34,569 nucleotides of DNA from a virus. Position 1 is the stretch's first letter. The number at the start of each line of letters is the position of its first letter. Under the pieces are notes generated by a model. It saw only the letters and a program-made list of their open reading frames with translations, did no database searches and was not told the DNA's origin. Positions 14,215 to 22,639 of the stretch are shown piece after piece. The stretch lies in the IMG/VR virus record IMGVR_UViG_3300017963_000531, positions 1-34,569 of that record; one strand, 5' to 3'. The translations under genes were made by a program, and so were the position numbers.

Positions 14215-14221
14215 AAAATAA

Positions 14222-14650
14222 ATGATACCCAGACATTTGGCTGTAGCCTTAAAGGAAATTGGTATTATGGAAGTAGAAGGGAATAATTCAAATCCCAGAA
14301 TAAATGAATATCTTGAATCTGTAGGAATGAGGGGTGATGACGAGATTCCCTGGTGTGCTGCATTTGTTAACTGGGCTTTAGAACAGGTTGATGTTCTAGG
14401 TACAAAAAGTCCGGCTGCCAGATCATTTTTAACATGGGGATATCGAATTAATGATCCTATGCTTGGTTGTATTGTTGTACTTAAAAGAGGATCAGGATCC
14501 TGGCAAGGTCATGTGGGAATATTTCTTGATGACTATAAAGGCTATATCAGGATTTTAGGTGGGAATCAATTAAACAGAGTAGGCATAAATGCTTATCCTA
14601 AAATTAAATTATTAGGATTCAGGTGGCACAACGATATTCAAAATTTGTAA
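14222..14650 (+). CDS. Endolysin, TIGR02594/NlpC-P60-type peptidase, 142 aa
   Basis: Matches the TIGR02594 family of phage cell-wall peptidases. Catalytic C45 lies in IPWCAAFVNWAL, the general-base H97 in WQGHVGIFL, followed by the ILGGNQLNRVGI strand. The N-terminal helix-turn (ALKEIGIMEVEGNNSNPRIN) and the RSFLTWGYRI segment are typical. It should cut peptide bonds in peptidoglycan after reaching the periplasm. There is no signal peptide, so release by the upstream holin-like protein is expected. Lysis genes lying between head and tail genes are unusual. Confidence 0.85.
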   Translation: MIPRHLAVALKEIGIMEVEGNNSNPRINEYLESVGMRGDDEIPWCAAFVNWALEQVDVLGTKSPAARSFLTWGYRINDPMLGCIVVLKRGSGSWQGHVGIFLDDYKGYIRILGGNQLNRVGINAYPKIKLLGFRWHNDIQNL

Positions 14651-14675
14651 TTATTTTATTTAGAAATTTTATTTA

Positions 14676-14768
14676 ATGACAACAAGAAAACCAATAATTA
14701 CTTTTACATGCAGGATGCCTATTGCATTTAGTTCAAAAGCACCAAGCATAACTTTTACAGAAGGTTAA
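14676..14768 (+). CDS. Possible 30-residue protein
   Basis: A short ORF, MTTRKPIITFTCRMPIAFSS then KAPSITFTEG, fills the gap between endolysin and the next gene, ending one base before the following ATG. It has an internal repeat of sense (P-I-I-T-F-T / P-S-I-T-F-T), suggesting a beta hairpin. No clear ribosome binding site. Unknown function. Confidence 0.4.
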   Translation: MTTRKPIITFTCRMPIAFSSKAPSITFTEG

Positions 14769-14769
14769 A

Positions 14770-15105
14770 ATGCCGAGCACATTAGACACACATGCTGTTG
14801 AAGAATCTACTTATATTATCACTGCAAATTTTTTTGATGAAGATGGGGTAGCGGTTATTCCTGATGCCGGTTTGAAATGGTCGCTCGCCGATCGGGATGG
14901 CACTGTCATCAATTCAAGAGAAGATGTTGTGATTTCTGTACCGGCTGCTTCAGTAGATATTGTGCTTTCCGGAGATGACCTGGCATTGGATGATATAAAC
15001 GATAATTTAAGGATCCTTACTATAGAGGGAACTTATGGGGATGACGATTATCCAATTAAGGATGAAGTAAGATTTTACATTGATAATTTAGTTAAGGTCA
15101 CATAA
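14770..15105 (+). CDS. Ig-like/beta-sandwich virion protein, 111 aa
   Basis: Reads as one Ig-like domain: STYIITANFFDEDGVAVIPD, GLKWSLADRDGTVINSRED, VVISVPAASVDIVLSGDDLA, ILTIEGTYGDDDYPIKDEVR and a closing strand FYIDNLVKV. This order of strands is common in small phage structural proteins and head/tail decorations. Located just before the tail-tube gene. No signal peptide. Confidence 0.6.
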   Translation: MPSTLDTHAVEESTYIITANFFDEDGVAVIPDAGLKWSLADRDGTVINSREDVVISVPAASVDIVLSGDDLALDDINDNLRILTIEGTYGDDDYPIKDEVRFYIDNLVKVT

Positions 15106-15125
15106 TTAATTTAAGGAGTTATTAA

Positions 15126-15599
15126 ATGGCACGTACTTTAGCAAATATTCAGAAACGTCATTATCGTGTATTACATCGTACTCCGGAAGCGTATTCGGAA
15201 CCGGCAGACGCAGCAGCATTCGCAACGTTTTTGGCAACATTTACGGAATTGGGATACTGCAGAGATAAGACAATTAAAGCTACGCTTGAATCGAGTGAGC
15301 AAGAACCTTTGGATGATGGCAAGAAAAAACACATGGGCTGGAATGGGCATTTGGAAGGGATTTTAATTCAGAGCGAAGTCGGAGATTATACTGCATATGA
15401 AACAATTGAAAATATTGAACAGGATATTCTTTTTTATAGTGAAGTAACTGGTATGTGCATATTTTTTCCAGAAGCTATTCTTGTTTTTAATGAATCAATA
15501 TCTTCAGGCGATGTTGAGACTATTCCTTTTGCTTATGATGCAGAAGATTTGGCTACCAAGGCTGCTTTCCGATCCAGATTTGAAGAACCTCTTGTTTAA
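15126..15599 (+). CDS. Probable major tail (tube) protein, 157 aa
   Basis: AAGGAG ribosome binding site. Position (after head-tail joining and terminator genes, upstream of chaperones and tape measure), size and mixed beta content fit a tail tube protein: TFTELGYCRDKTIKATLESS, KKHMGWNGHLEGILIQSEVG, DILFYSEVTGMCIFFPEAIL, then VFNESISSGDVETIPFAYDA. The SFD/KEATV-type strands resemble tail tube folds but no specific family is recognised. The alternative is another structural protein; no better tube candidate exists here. Confidence 0.55.
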   Translation: MARTLANIQKRHYRVLHRTPEAYSEPADAAAFATFLATFTELGYCRDKTIKATLESSEQEPLDDGKKKHMGWNGHLEGILIQSEVGDYTAYETIENIEQDILFYSEVTGMCIFFPEAILVFNESISSGDVETIPFAYDAEDLATKAAFRSRFEEPLV

Positions 15600-15611
15600 G
15601 GTAGGGGGCTC

Positions 15612-15887
15612 ATGAGTCTGCATGCTGATTATATAAGACTCAGGAATAAAACAACAGATGCAAAAGAATCTGGCCATACTATTCAGTTATTGCCTGAAGG
15701 CGGATCTGCTCCTGGGGATCTTATTACCTGTCCTTCCGATGGAGGAATCTCCTGGCAATATAATTTTCCTGCTGAAGTAACCAATGGCCAATATACCGTT
15801 TATTTGAATGGCAACTCATTAATGAATGATGGTGAAGAAGTAGTTATAAAGGTGCAAAGAGATGTATTTAAACCGTGGAATGATTAA
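15612..15887 (+). CDS. Small beta-rich structural-type protein, 91 aa
   Basis: Starts MSLHADYIRLRNKTTDAKES with a purine-rich ribosome binding site. Contains HTIQLLPEGGSAPGDLITCP, ISWQYNFPAEVTNGQYTVYL and ending VVIKVQRDVFKPWND, a small beta domain. Encoded between tail tube and spike genes; the spike start overlaps its stop. Possibly a tail or spike adaptor. Unknown. Confidence 0.5.
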   Translation: MSLHADYIRLRNKTTDAKESGHTIQLLPEGGSAPGDLITCPSDGGISWQYNFPAEVTNGQYTVYLNGNSLMNDGEEVVIKVQRDVFKPWND

Positions 15888-18603
15888 AATAATATTTTTT
15901 ATATGCCTTTGTGCATCTTTGCTTTTTGCTCAATTCAGAGCAGACAGTATAAGGGTTGATTATAAATTATATCTTGGCGATACAGAGGTAACGGCGATCA
16001 TAGGTGATTCTATTAGTTCTGTAATTGATACTACACATCTAAAAAATAATAACATGCCTCTTAACCGGATGTGCCATCTAAAACAATATTCATCAACAAA
16101 TACTGGTGGCGGTGGATGGTGGATGGTAATTGAATCCAATTCTTCAACAAATCCCAACATCGTTACATATTTAGATCATCCCAATCCAGCATATGTTTGG
16201 GCAAGAGTAGAGTGGCATGTTAGGAAGAATATACAATTGGAATCATGGATGGGCAATAACGAAGTACAAAAAGTTTTTGATTTATCGAAAAACAATTGGA
16301 ATATGGACATTTCTGCAAAAGCTGAAACATTATCAACTAACTCTGATTTTTATATTTATGAAGGTGATAATATTTCAATAGATTTATCGGGTATGACCTG
16401 GAATTTAAATAATCATAGTATAAAAATAACAAGCCAGGATTCTTTGCGTTTTTCATTGGGGACAGCAGCACAATTTGTAGATAGCAATATATTACCATCT
16501 ATGTTTAAAGATGACATACATGCTGATTCATTTAGAATCGAAATCAATGATAGCATGGATTTTAAACCGATATATTATGGTGATTTAATAATGTTTGCTG
16601 ATAGTTTAAATTCTTCTGGTACAAGATATAGTGTTTTAAATTTCTTTTCACATTTTGGGGTTTCTAGTGGTAATCAATATATGTATTTTACAAATAGATG
16701 CGTTTTTAATGTAGATGTTGATTCGATATGGCAGCATAATATATATAAAATTAATTTTGGAGAAAGAATTACATTAAAAAATATAAATATTATTGATGGA
16801 GATATACGTGCATATGGTTTTAAAAATATGTTTGTTGACAAAAGCTCATTTACAAATTCTCTTTTTAATAGTGCTTCTGCTGTAACTGGTGGCCTGCAAT
16901 TACATTTTGCTAAAAATATATTTGTAACCTCAGTTTCAGGTGAAAACTGGATGGAAAACGGGCAGGGATATCTAATTAATCCAAAATACTTTGATTTTTG
17001 TCACGTTGATAAAGCAAGAGGAGAAAATGTAAGACATGTAATGACCACAGGAACAGCTATAGATGGTTACAATAGAGTGTTATTAGTGACAAATAGCTCT
17101 GCATATTATAATGGTGAATATGTAGGATCCTATAATCCTTTTGATAGTCATGCAGGTACAATTTATATCATTTATAATCATTGTTATGTTGAAAATGCAG
17201 AAAGTGCTTTTTATCATAGATCGAGGAATTTATATATTACTAATTGTGAGATTCGAGATTGTTCAAGAGGAGTTTGGATAGAAAATCAATCGGAACCGGA
17301 TAATCAAAGGGAATTTTATATAATCGATGGTTTTGTTGGTGAAAATACACCAGTTCTGATAAATACAGATCAAAATCAGGATGATTATGTTGATAAAATA
17401 GTGCTTAAAAATATTGAATGGAATTCTCAGGATATACCTTCAAATAATTTTATTTTATATAGAAATATAGATGCAGATACTTCAATATTCCAAAATATAA
17501 ATGCACATTTTAAATATGGTGATTATGCAGTTTTTTTTGATGGCACAGCGCAAGAATTTTCAGGTGATTCATATGGGACTATTAGAAGTGAGTATATTCT
17601 TTTGGATAATGTTAATTTATGGAATTGTTTTGCTTTATTTGAACAGCCAAGATCAATTAAGAGAATAGATATAAAAAACAGTAAAATAATTAATTTTCAA
17701 TCCAGCTTTGAAATTGATTATGATAAATATGCACAATTAAATTTGGAATTTTATATCTATAATACAAGCTTTATAAATGGCAGGGCTATAACAGAAACCA
17801 ATAACGATTCTGTCTCTTTCAAAAGAATGTATTTTAAAGGTTGTACATTTCAAAATATAGGTAGATTTATTAGGGCCGGAACAGAATTGGGTAAATATAG
17901 GATTGATAAAATTGATGTTGTTAATTGTACAATTGATAATAGTTTTTACAGGGAGCCTTATGTTTTTGAAATGGATAAAATATATTTTACCAATTTAAAT
18001 ATTATCGGCAATTCTATTCTCCCTCCGGACACTACCGAATTGAGAATAATTCTTAATGGACTTCATAATAACTATAAATATTCAGATATAAATACAGATC
18101 AAGGGTTTCTTTATACTTCAGGAACGGAAATTATTTCTAAAATAGATGTTGATGGAAACACAATTAATAGATGGGGTGATAATTATTTTGTTTTAGTTGA
18201 TTCAGTCAATATAAATATTAAAAATAATAAAATGTTAACTGAAGATTTAATTGATTTTGCTGTAATAAAATTAACAGATAGTGAATATATCATAGCTAAT
18301 AATACCATAGAACATGGGGGGATAAATGGTTTAAATGCAATTGATATAAAAGGTAATTTATCGAGTGGAGATATTTATGGTAATTGGATGAGATTAAAAG
18401 GGCCATCGGCAAACAGGGATTGGCTTTATGCAGAGGGATCGCTTTATTTGGGCTGGAATTTTGCAATGGGATATGATTCATTATTCCATGACAATACAAC
18501 ATCTTTAAATTATGCATCAATGAATTTAGGAAATTATAAAATAACTGTCTTAAATGATTCTCTTGTCGTTATGAATATAGATACTTTAAAAATAGGTGAA
18601 TAA
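15880..18603 (+). CDS. Secreted-type right-handed beta-helix tail spike/fibre, 907 aa
   Basis: ATG 15880 overlaps the previous stop and puts a signal peptide (MIKIIFFICLCASLLFAQ) at the very N-terminus; an ATG at 15862 would add six residues. From about residue 150 to 880 the protein is a run of short strands and Asn/Asp turns typical of a parallel beta-helix: NHCYVENAESAFYHRSRNLY, ITNCEIRDCSRGVWIENQSE, YFVLVDSVNINIKNNKM. Such proteins bind or degrade surface polysaccharide. Catalytic residues could not be assigned. A Sec signal on a tail spike is unusual; it might instead be a secreted host-surface protein. Confidence 0.7.
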   Translation: MIKIIFFICLCASLLFAQFRADSIRVDYKLYLGDTEVTAIIGDSISSVIDTTHLKNNNMPLNRMCHLKQYSSTNTGGGGWWMVIESNSSTNPNIVTYLDHPNPAYVWARVEWHVRKNIQLESWMGNNEVQKVFDLSKNNWNMDISAKAETLSTNSDFYIYEGDNISIDLSGMTWNLNNHSIKITSQDSLRFSLGTAAQFVDSNILPSMFKDDIHADSFRIEINDSMDFKPIYYGDLIMFADSLNSSGTRYSVLNFFSHFGVSSGNQYMYFTNRCVFNVDVDSIWQHNIYKINFGERITLKNINIIDGDIRAYGFKNMFVDKSSFTNSLFNSASAVTGGLQLHFAKNIFVTSVSGENWMENGQGYLINPKYFDFCHVDKARGENVRHVMTTGTAIDGYNRVLLVTNSSAYYNGEYVGSYNPFDSHAGTIYIIYNHCYVENAESAFYHRSRNLYITNCEIRDCSRGVWIENQSEPDNQREFYIIDGFVGENTPVLINTDQNQDDYVDKIVLKNIEWNSQDIPSNNFILYRNIDADTSIFQNINAHFKYGDYAVFFDGTAQEFSGDSYGTIRSEYILLDNVNLWNCFALFEQPRSIKRIDIKNSKIINFQSSFEIDYDKYAQLNLEFYIYNTSFINGRAITETNNDSVSFKRMYFKGCTFQNIGRFIRAGTELGKYRIDKIDVVNCTIDNSFYREPYVFEMDKIYFTNLNIIGNSILPPDTTELRIILNGLHNNYKYSDINTDQGFLYTSGTEIISKIDVDGNTINRWGDNYFVLVDSVNINIKNNKMLTEDLIDFAVIKLTDSEYIIANNTIEHGGINGLNAIDIKGNLSSGDIYGNWMRLKGPSANRDWLYAEGSLYLGWNFAMGYDSLFHDNTTSLNYASMNLGNYKITVLNDSLVVMNIDTLKIGE

Positions 18604-19434
18604 ATGAAAATATTAATTTTTCTTTTTATACCTTTTTTATTTTCCGGATTAGGTTTGAAGAGCCCACTATATGCCTCTGAAACGAAACCAAATAATATCG
18701 ATTCCCTTAAATCTTGGTGGTGTGCAGATTATGGAATAACAAAAGACGGTTCAGATGACATAAGTGCCTGGTTGGATAAAACAGGAAATTATAATGCAAC
18801 GACATCCAATAAGCCTCATTGGCACGATAAACAAATTAATGGATATCCGGCAATAGGTTTTAGTGGCAATGGTGAATATTTGACAGCAAATAATTTATCT
18901 TCATTATTTACAGGATCGGATAAACCATTTACCATGATTATAGTTATGGCTCATAATGATGGGATAGGCAATGAGGTTGTTTTGGGGTTTGGTGGGGATG
19001 GTCCAAGTCCAAGGCACCATATAGATATAAATTCAAATAATTATAGATTATTAAGGAGAGACGATTCAAACGTCTTAAAAAGTATTAGTGGTGGGTCAAC
19101 AAATACATCATGGATAATAAGAAGCCATATTTTTTCAGGCACAACAATTACAGAATATATTAACGGCGAAACTATTATAAATAATCAAGATCTTGATGTT
19201 GGGATTGCAACATTTACGAAATTTGCGATTGGATGTATACATTATGCTACTACATATACTGCCTATTTTTATGGATTTATATCTGAAATCGTAATCTATA
19301 ATAGAGTAATAACCGATTTCGAAAGATTGGAGATAGAAACATATCTAGCTTTAAAATATAATATTGAAATAGAAAGATATATAAGAGACAATCCAATATT
19401 TTATGAATGGGATAAATTCCCAGAATGGAAATAA
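18604..19434 (+). CDS. Exported LamG/concanavalin-like protein, 276 aa
   Basis: Signal peptide (MKILIFLFIPFLFSGLGLKS then PLYASE). The mature protein is one laminin-G/ConA-like jelly roll: SLKSWWCADYGITKDGSDDI, GYPAIGFSGNGEYLTANNLS, FTMIIVMAHNDG, and the characteristic ending ISEIVIYNRVITDFERLEIE followed by TYLALKYNI. Such domains bind carbohydrate or protein. Immediate coupling (TAAATG) to the beta-helix gene suggests they work together in surface recognition. No catalytic signature seen. Confidence 0.7.
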   Translation: MKILIFLFIPFLFSGLGLKSPLYASETKPNNIDSLKSWWCADYGITKDGSDDISAWLDKTGNYNATTSNKPHWHDKQINGYPAIGFSGNGEYLTANNLSSLFTGSDKPFTMIIVMAHNDGIGNEVVLGFGGDGPSPRHHIDINSNNYRLLRRDDSNVLKSISGGSTNTSWIIRSHIFSGTTITEYINGETIINNQDLDVGIATFTKFAIGCIHYATTYTAYFYGFISEIVIYNRVITDFERLEIETYLALKYNIEIERYIRDNPIFYEWDKFPEWK

Positions 19435-19451
19435 AACACAGGAGAATCACA

Positions 19452-19898
19452 ATGATCAAAAAATTAATTTTACTTTTAATCTTTCTACCCATTCTGGCTC
19501 ATGCTCAAGCATATGATCGTGGTGTCTTTGGTACTGAATCGGTGATTGCTGAATATGATACTTTGGGAGCTTCAGACGACAGTGTTGCATCCAGGATAGT
19601 ATACTGGCGTGGTAATCAATCGATGAGAGGATCCCTCACAGTATGGGGTAAGATGTGGCTCTTATCTGGTGATGCCAGAACTATGACTGTCAAATTTTCT
19701 CCACTTTATGAAAATTCTACATCATCCTTAGGCGCTCAGCAGACATTGGGAACTGTTACAGTAACTGATTCAGCAAATTATGAATATAATGTTGCTGGCC
19801 AATCCTGGTGGAGATATTGTATCGGTTACAAATTAGATTATGTGCCTGATGCGACCGGTTCTCAGATTCGTATAAGAGGCAGGGAGCTTGCTAAATGA
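19452..19898 (+). CDS. Exported beta-sandwich protein, 148 aa
   Basis: ATG 19452 follows AGGAGAATCACA and gives a clean signal peptide (MIKKLILLLIFLPILAHAQ). The mature part is a single beta domain: SRIVYWRGNQSMRGSLTVWG, ARTMTVKFSPLYENSTSSLG, and WWRYCIGYKLDYVPDATGSQ followed by IRIRGREL. Comparable in size and style to the 11658 product. Its stop overlaps the chaperone start (ATGA), so it is translated with the tail-assembly genes. Virion or envelope location undecided. Confidence 0.6.
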   Translation: MIKKLILLLIFLPILAHAQAYDRGVFGTESVIAEYDTLGASDDSVASRIVYWRGNQSMRGSLTVWGKMWLLSGDARTMTVKFSPLYENSTSSLGAQQTLGTVTVTDSANYEYNVAGQSWWRYCIGYKLDYVPDATGSQIRIRGRELAK

Positions 19899-20392
19899 GC
19901 ATTGATAATGCAAAGGATCGGACAGAATATAAAATAGGTCGATTAATTTATATTCAAAAGGAATTGACCTGGGCAGATGATAAAAAACTTGTGAAATTAT
20001 ACAATTCTGTCAGCGGAATTGCCTTCAGGAACGAAGAAATTAAACTTAGTGACCTCCAACCCTTACTTTCAAAATATAATCTTTTAGATGCCTTTTTTGG
20101 CATCATTTTAAGCCCAAAAATAACAGCATTGTATTTGATAAGTTTTAAATGGATTGATTATCTCTTCAGAAAAAAGATATCGATTAACAAGGCAACAAAT
20201 ACCCAGATCGGACAAATATTCTCCGATTTTTTTTTACTCAACAGGAAATTCGTGAACAAATTGAACGACTTGCTGAAATCCTTGGACTTAATAGCCAGCA
20301 CTCACGAGAAGACGGAGAAAAAGAAGATCGTAAAGTTATCCGAGAATCTTTCTACATTGAAGAGCCAGGAGAAAGTTTCGAGCACTGGTTAG
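19895..20392 (+). CDS. Tail assembly chaperone, zero-frame product (gpG-like), 165 aa
   Basis: The helical protein upstream of the tape measure is where siphoviruses encode tail assembly chaperones. Residues 1-114 (MSIDNAKDRTEYKIGRLIYI; LLDAFFGIILSPKITALYL) precede a U-rich slippery site. After it the zero frame continues for 51 residues of Lys/Ser-rich, less protein-like sequence to a stop at 20392. Chaperones coat the tape measure while the tail tube assembles and are absent from the virion. Confidence 0.65.
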   Translation: MSIDNAKDRTEYKIGRLIYIQKELTWADDKKLVKLYNSVSGIAFRNEEIKLSDLQPLLSKYNLLDAFFGIILSPKITALYLISFKWIDYLFRKKISINKATNTQIGQIFSDFFLLNRKFVNKLNDLLKSLDLIASTHEKTEKKKIVKLSENLSTLKSQEKVSSTG

Positions 20393-20514
20393 ATCGGGAG
20401 ATGTTAGAATTGGATGCATTAAACGGCGATTTCACGAAAAAGAAAAAACTTGATAAACTGCCAATAATAAACGTGTATTTAATGGCATTTCATAATGTCA
20501 GAAAGAAAATGTAA
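19895..20514 (+). CDS. Tail assembly chaperone, -1 frameshift product (gpGT-like), about 206 aa
   Basis: Translation is predicted to shift -1 at T TTT TTA (20230-20236), join(19895..20236, 20236..20514). The -1 frame then reads TQQEIREQIERLAEILGLNS, EEPGESFEHWLDREMLELDA and ends VYLMAFHNVRKKM; it is more protein-like than the zero frame. It stops at TAATG, shared with the tape-measure start at 20514, as expected of a genuine coupled gene. This copies the G/GT arrangement of lambda. The alternative is a one-base assembly error in the 9-T run, which would make it a single ORF; either way the second frame is coding. Confidence 0.75.
20230..20236 (+). promoter_or_regulatory. Programmed -1 ribosomal frameshift site UUUUUUA
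   Basis: Zero-frame codons are gat-ttt-ttt-tta, so the heptamer reads T TTT TTA in the X-XXY-YYZ phase, the same slippery sequence as HIV-1 gag-pol. It lies at the end of a run of nine T (20227-20235). A second register, T TTT TTT at 20227-20233, is also possible. No downstream stem was clearly identified. Confidence 0.7.
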
Positions 20515-22637
20515 TGGCTATATCTGGAAAAGCAATTGATTTAATTCTTGGAATGAAACTGAACGATTTTTTTAACTCTTCTAAAAGAGCACAGGCAGAA
20601 TATGTCAAGATGAAGGGTAGTATTGAAAAAAATCCTATTAAGATAAAAGAGAGCGGTACGAAGCTTATTCTTCAAAGAATCACACAATTATCAGGTGCTT
20701 ATCTTGTAATAACCAGGCTCATTCCTGATTTTATCAGAGCATCAAATGTTCAGGAACAAGCAAACAATAGATTGGCAACAGCATTAAAAAACGCAGGAGA
20801 TGCTACAGAAGAAACATATAAGAAGCAGCGCGAATTTTCATCCTGGATCCAAAAAGTTACAACAGTAGGAGATGAACAGGCCGAAATGCTTCAGGCTATG
20901 GCTTTAAATATGCAGGCTCCTATTGATAAAACAAAAGAAGTTGTTCAAAATGCTATTGCGCTTTCAAAAGCATTTGAGCTTGACATGAATGTTGCTATAA
21001 GGGCTGCTGTTTCTGCCTTAGATGATAATTATTCAATGCTAACCAGATATATTCCAGCCTTAAGGACAGCAAATAGTGAAGCCGAAAAAGCTGCTATATA
21101 TCAAAGAACTGTTGCGGATGGCTGGAAAACTGCAACGGAAGAACTAAAAACAGGTGCTGGTGCTCTTGAAGATTTTAATAATACTATCGGTGATTTTAAA
21201 GAAGTTGCCGGTGATTTAATAAAAAATATTTTAATTCCTCTTGTCAAAACTGCTAATCCTGTAATAAAAGCACTAAATGATATGGATACAGGAACGAGAA
21301 ACGCTGCTTTAGGCACTACAGCACTTTTAATCGTTGTACCTAAATTGGTAATTGCTATAAGGGGTTTATATGCTGCTATGGGCCCTGCAGGATGGTTGAT
21401 TTTAGGTGTCGGGGCTGCAGCGACAGCAATGGGTATCTATGCAGCGAATACAGTGGAAGCAGCAGAGGCAACGGAAAGATTTGAAGCCAGTACATCTAAT
21501 GTAGAAGAGAGGTTAAAATTACTGGATAAGAATCTCGGTGATATCGGAATGAAATCGATTCAAGAATTAGCTGTGATCCAGGAAAGACTTGCATTTAGAA
21601 TGCAACAAGCACAGGAAAAAGGAAATTTTACATTATATGAGGGCTACAAAAAACATTATGACAATGTAACAAAATTAATAAGAGAAAAAACAGATTTTAT
21701 AGCAAGAAATGCTCCAATAAGGGCATCAGCTTCAATATTTTCTCCGGAAGATATAGAAAATCTTCAAGCTAATTTAGATCAAACATTTGATAGAATTGAG
21801 GATTTTTATTTTAATTTCGATGAAATAAATACTGAATTCACAGATACAATATATGAGGATCTAGATAATCAATTTTTATATAGAACTTTTTTGCTTGAGT
21901 CACAATTAGATCAGGTAAAAAAATATGCAGGAGAGGAATCTAAAGAATATGAGAAATTGTCTAGAAAAAAATGGGCAATTGAACTTAATTATCAAAAGCG
22001 TAAAAAACAATTAGAATTAGAAGGGCTTGAAAGTTCGCTAGAACTAGCTGCACAGTTTTTTACTGCTTTCCAGGGGCAGAGTAGAAATTTATTTATCTTA
22101 GGTAAAACTGCTGCAATTGCACAAGCGATTGTGAATACATATGAGGGTGCATCCAAAGCGGTGGCTACTTATCCTCCACCATTTAGTTATATTATGGCTG
22201 CAGCACAAATTGCTTTAGGTTATGCCCAGGTAGATAAAATCAGGGCAACAGAATTCAAGGGGAAAGCCAGAGGTGGCTTAATATCAGATTCAGATGTTGC
22301 CAGTTTTGCTTTCACCCCTGCAGGGGAAGATGGTATCCTGGCAGCCCAGATCGGAGAGTATGTAGTTAATCGCGCAGCTACCAGGCAATATTATCCACTG
22401 CTTGAACAAATCAATAAGATGGGCTTGAAAGGATATCAGCAAGGTGGCAGGGTGGATCAAGTACAAGGTGGAGTTTTAGATTTATCCGGCTTAAATGCTG
22501 CAGTCCAGGATGCAATAATTGATGGCTTTGATAATTCGCAATTAAAAGTGATAGGTCGAATAAATATAAATGGCAATCAAATACAGATTATTCTTGATAA
22601 AACAGATGCATTAAAAACTCAGATAGCGGAATCTTAA
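20514..22637 (+). CDS. Tape measure protein, 707 aa
   Basis: Sets tail length. Long helical N-terminal half (FNSSKRAQAEYVKMKGSIEK; a TAALKNAG-type motif in NRLATALKNAGDATEETYKK). A hydrophobic central region (about 265-310, ALGTTALLIVVPKLVIAIRG, then AAMGPAGWLILGVGAAATAM) is typical of tape measures and thought to contact or cross the host membrane. Coiled coils come next. The C-terminal FAFTPAGEDGILAAQIGEYV then VNRAATRQYYPLLEQINKMG segment is seen in many tape measure proteins. At about 0.15 nm per residue the tail would be near 100 nm (inference). Its start overlaps the chaperone stop. Confidence 0.88.
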   Translation: MAISGKAIDLILGMKLNDFFNSSKRAQAEYVKMKGSIEKNPIKIKESGTKLILQRITQLSGAYLVITRLIPDFIRASNVQEQANNRLATALKNAGDATEETYKKQREFSSWIQKVTTVGDEQAEMLQAMALNMQAPIDKTKEVVQNAIALSKAFELDMNVAIRAAVSALDDNYSMLTRYIPALRTANSEAEKAAIYQRTVADGWKTATEELKTGAGALEDFNNTIGDFKEVAGDLIKNILIPLVKTANPVIKALNDMDTGTRNAALGTTALLIVVPKLVIAIRGLYAAMGPAGWLILGVGAAATAMGIYAANTVEAAEATERFEASTSNVEERLKLLDKNLGDIGMKSIQELAVIQERLAFRMQQAQEKGNFTLYEGYKKHYDNVTKLIREKTDFIARNAPIRASASIFSPEDIENLQANLDQTFDRIEDFYFNFDEINTEFTDTIYEDLDNQFLYRTFLLESQLDQVKKYAGEESKEYEKLSRKKWAIELNYQKRKKQLELEGLESSLELAAQFFTAFQGQSRNLFILGKTAAIAQAIVNTYEGASKAVATYPPPFSYIMAAAQIALGYAQVDKIRATEFKGKARGGLISDSDVASFAFTPAGEDGILAAQIGEYVVNRAATRQYYPLLEQINKMGLKGYQQGGRVDQVQGGVLDLSGLNAAVQDAIIDGFDNSQLKVIGRININGNQIQIILDKTDALKTQIAES

Positions 22638-22639
22638 TT

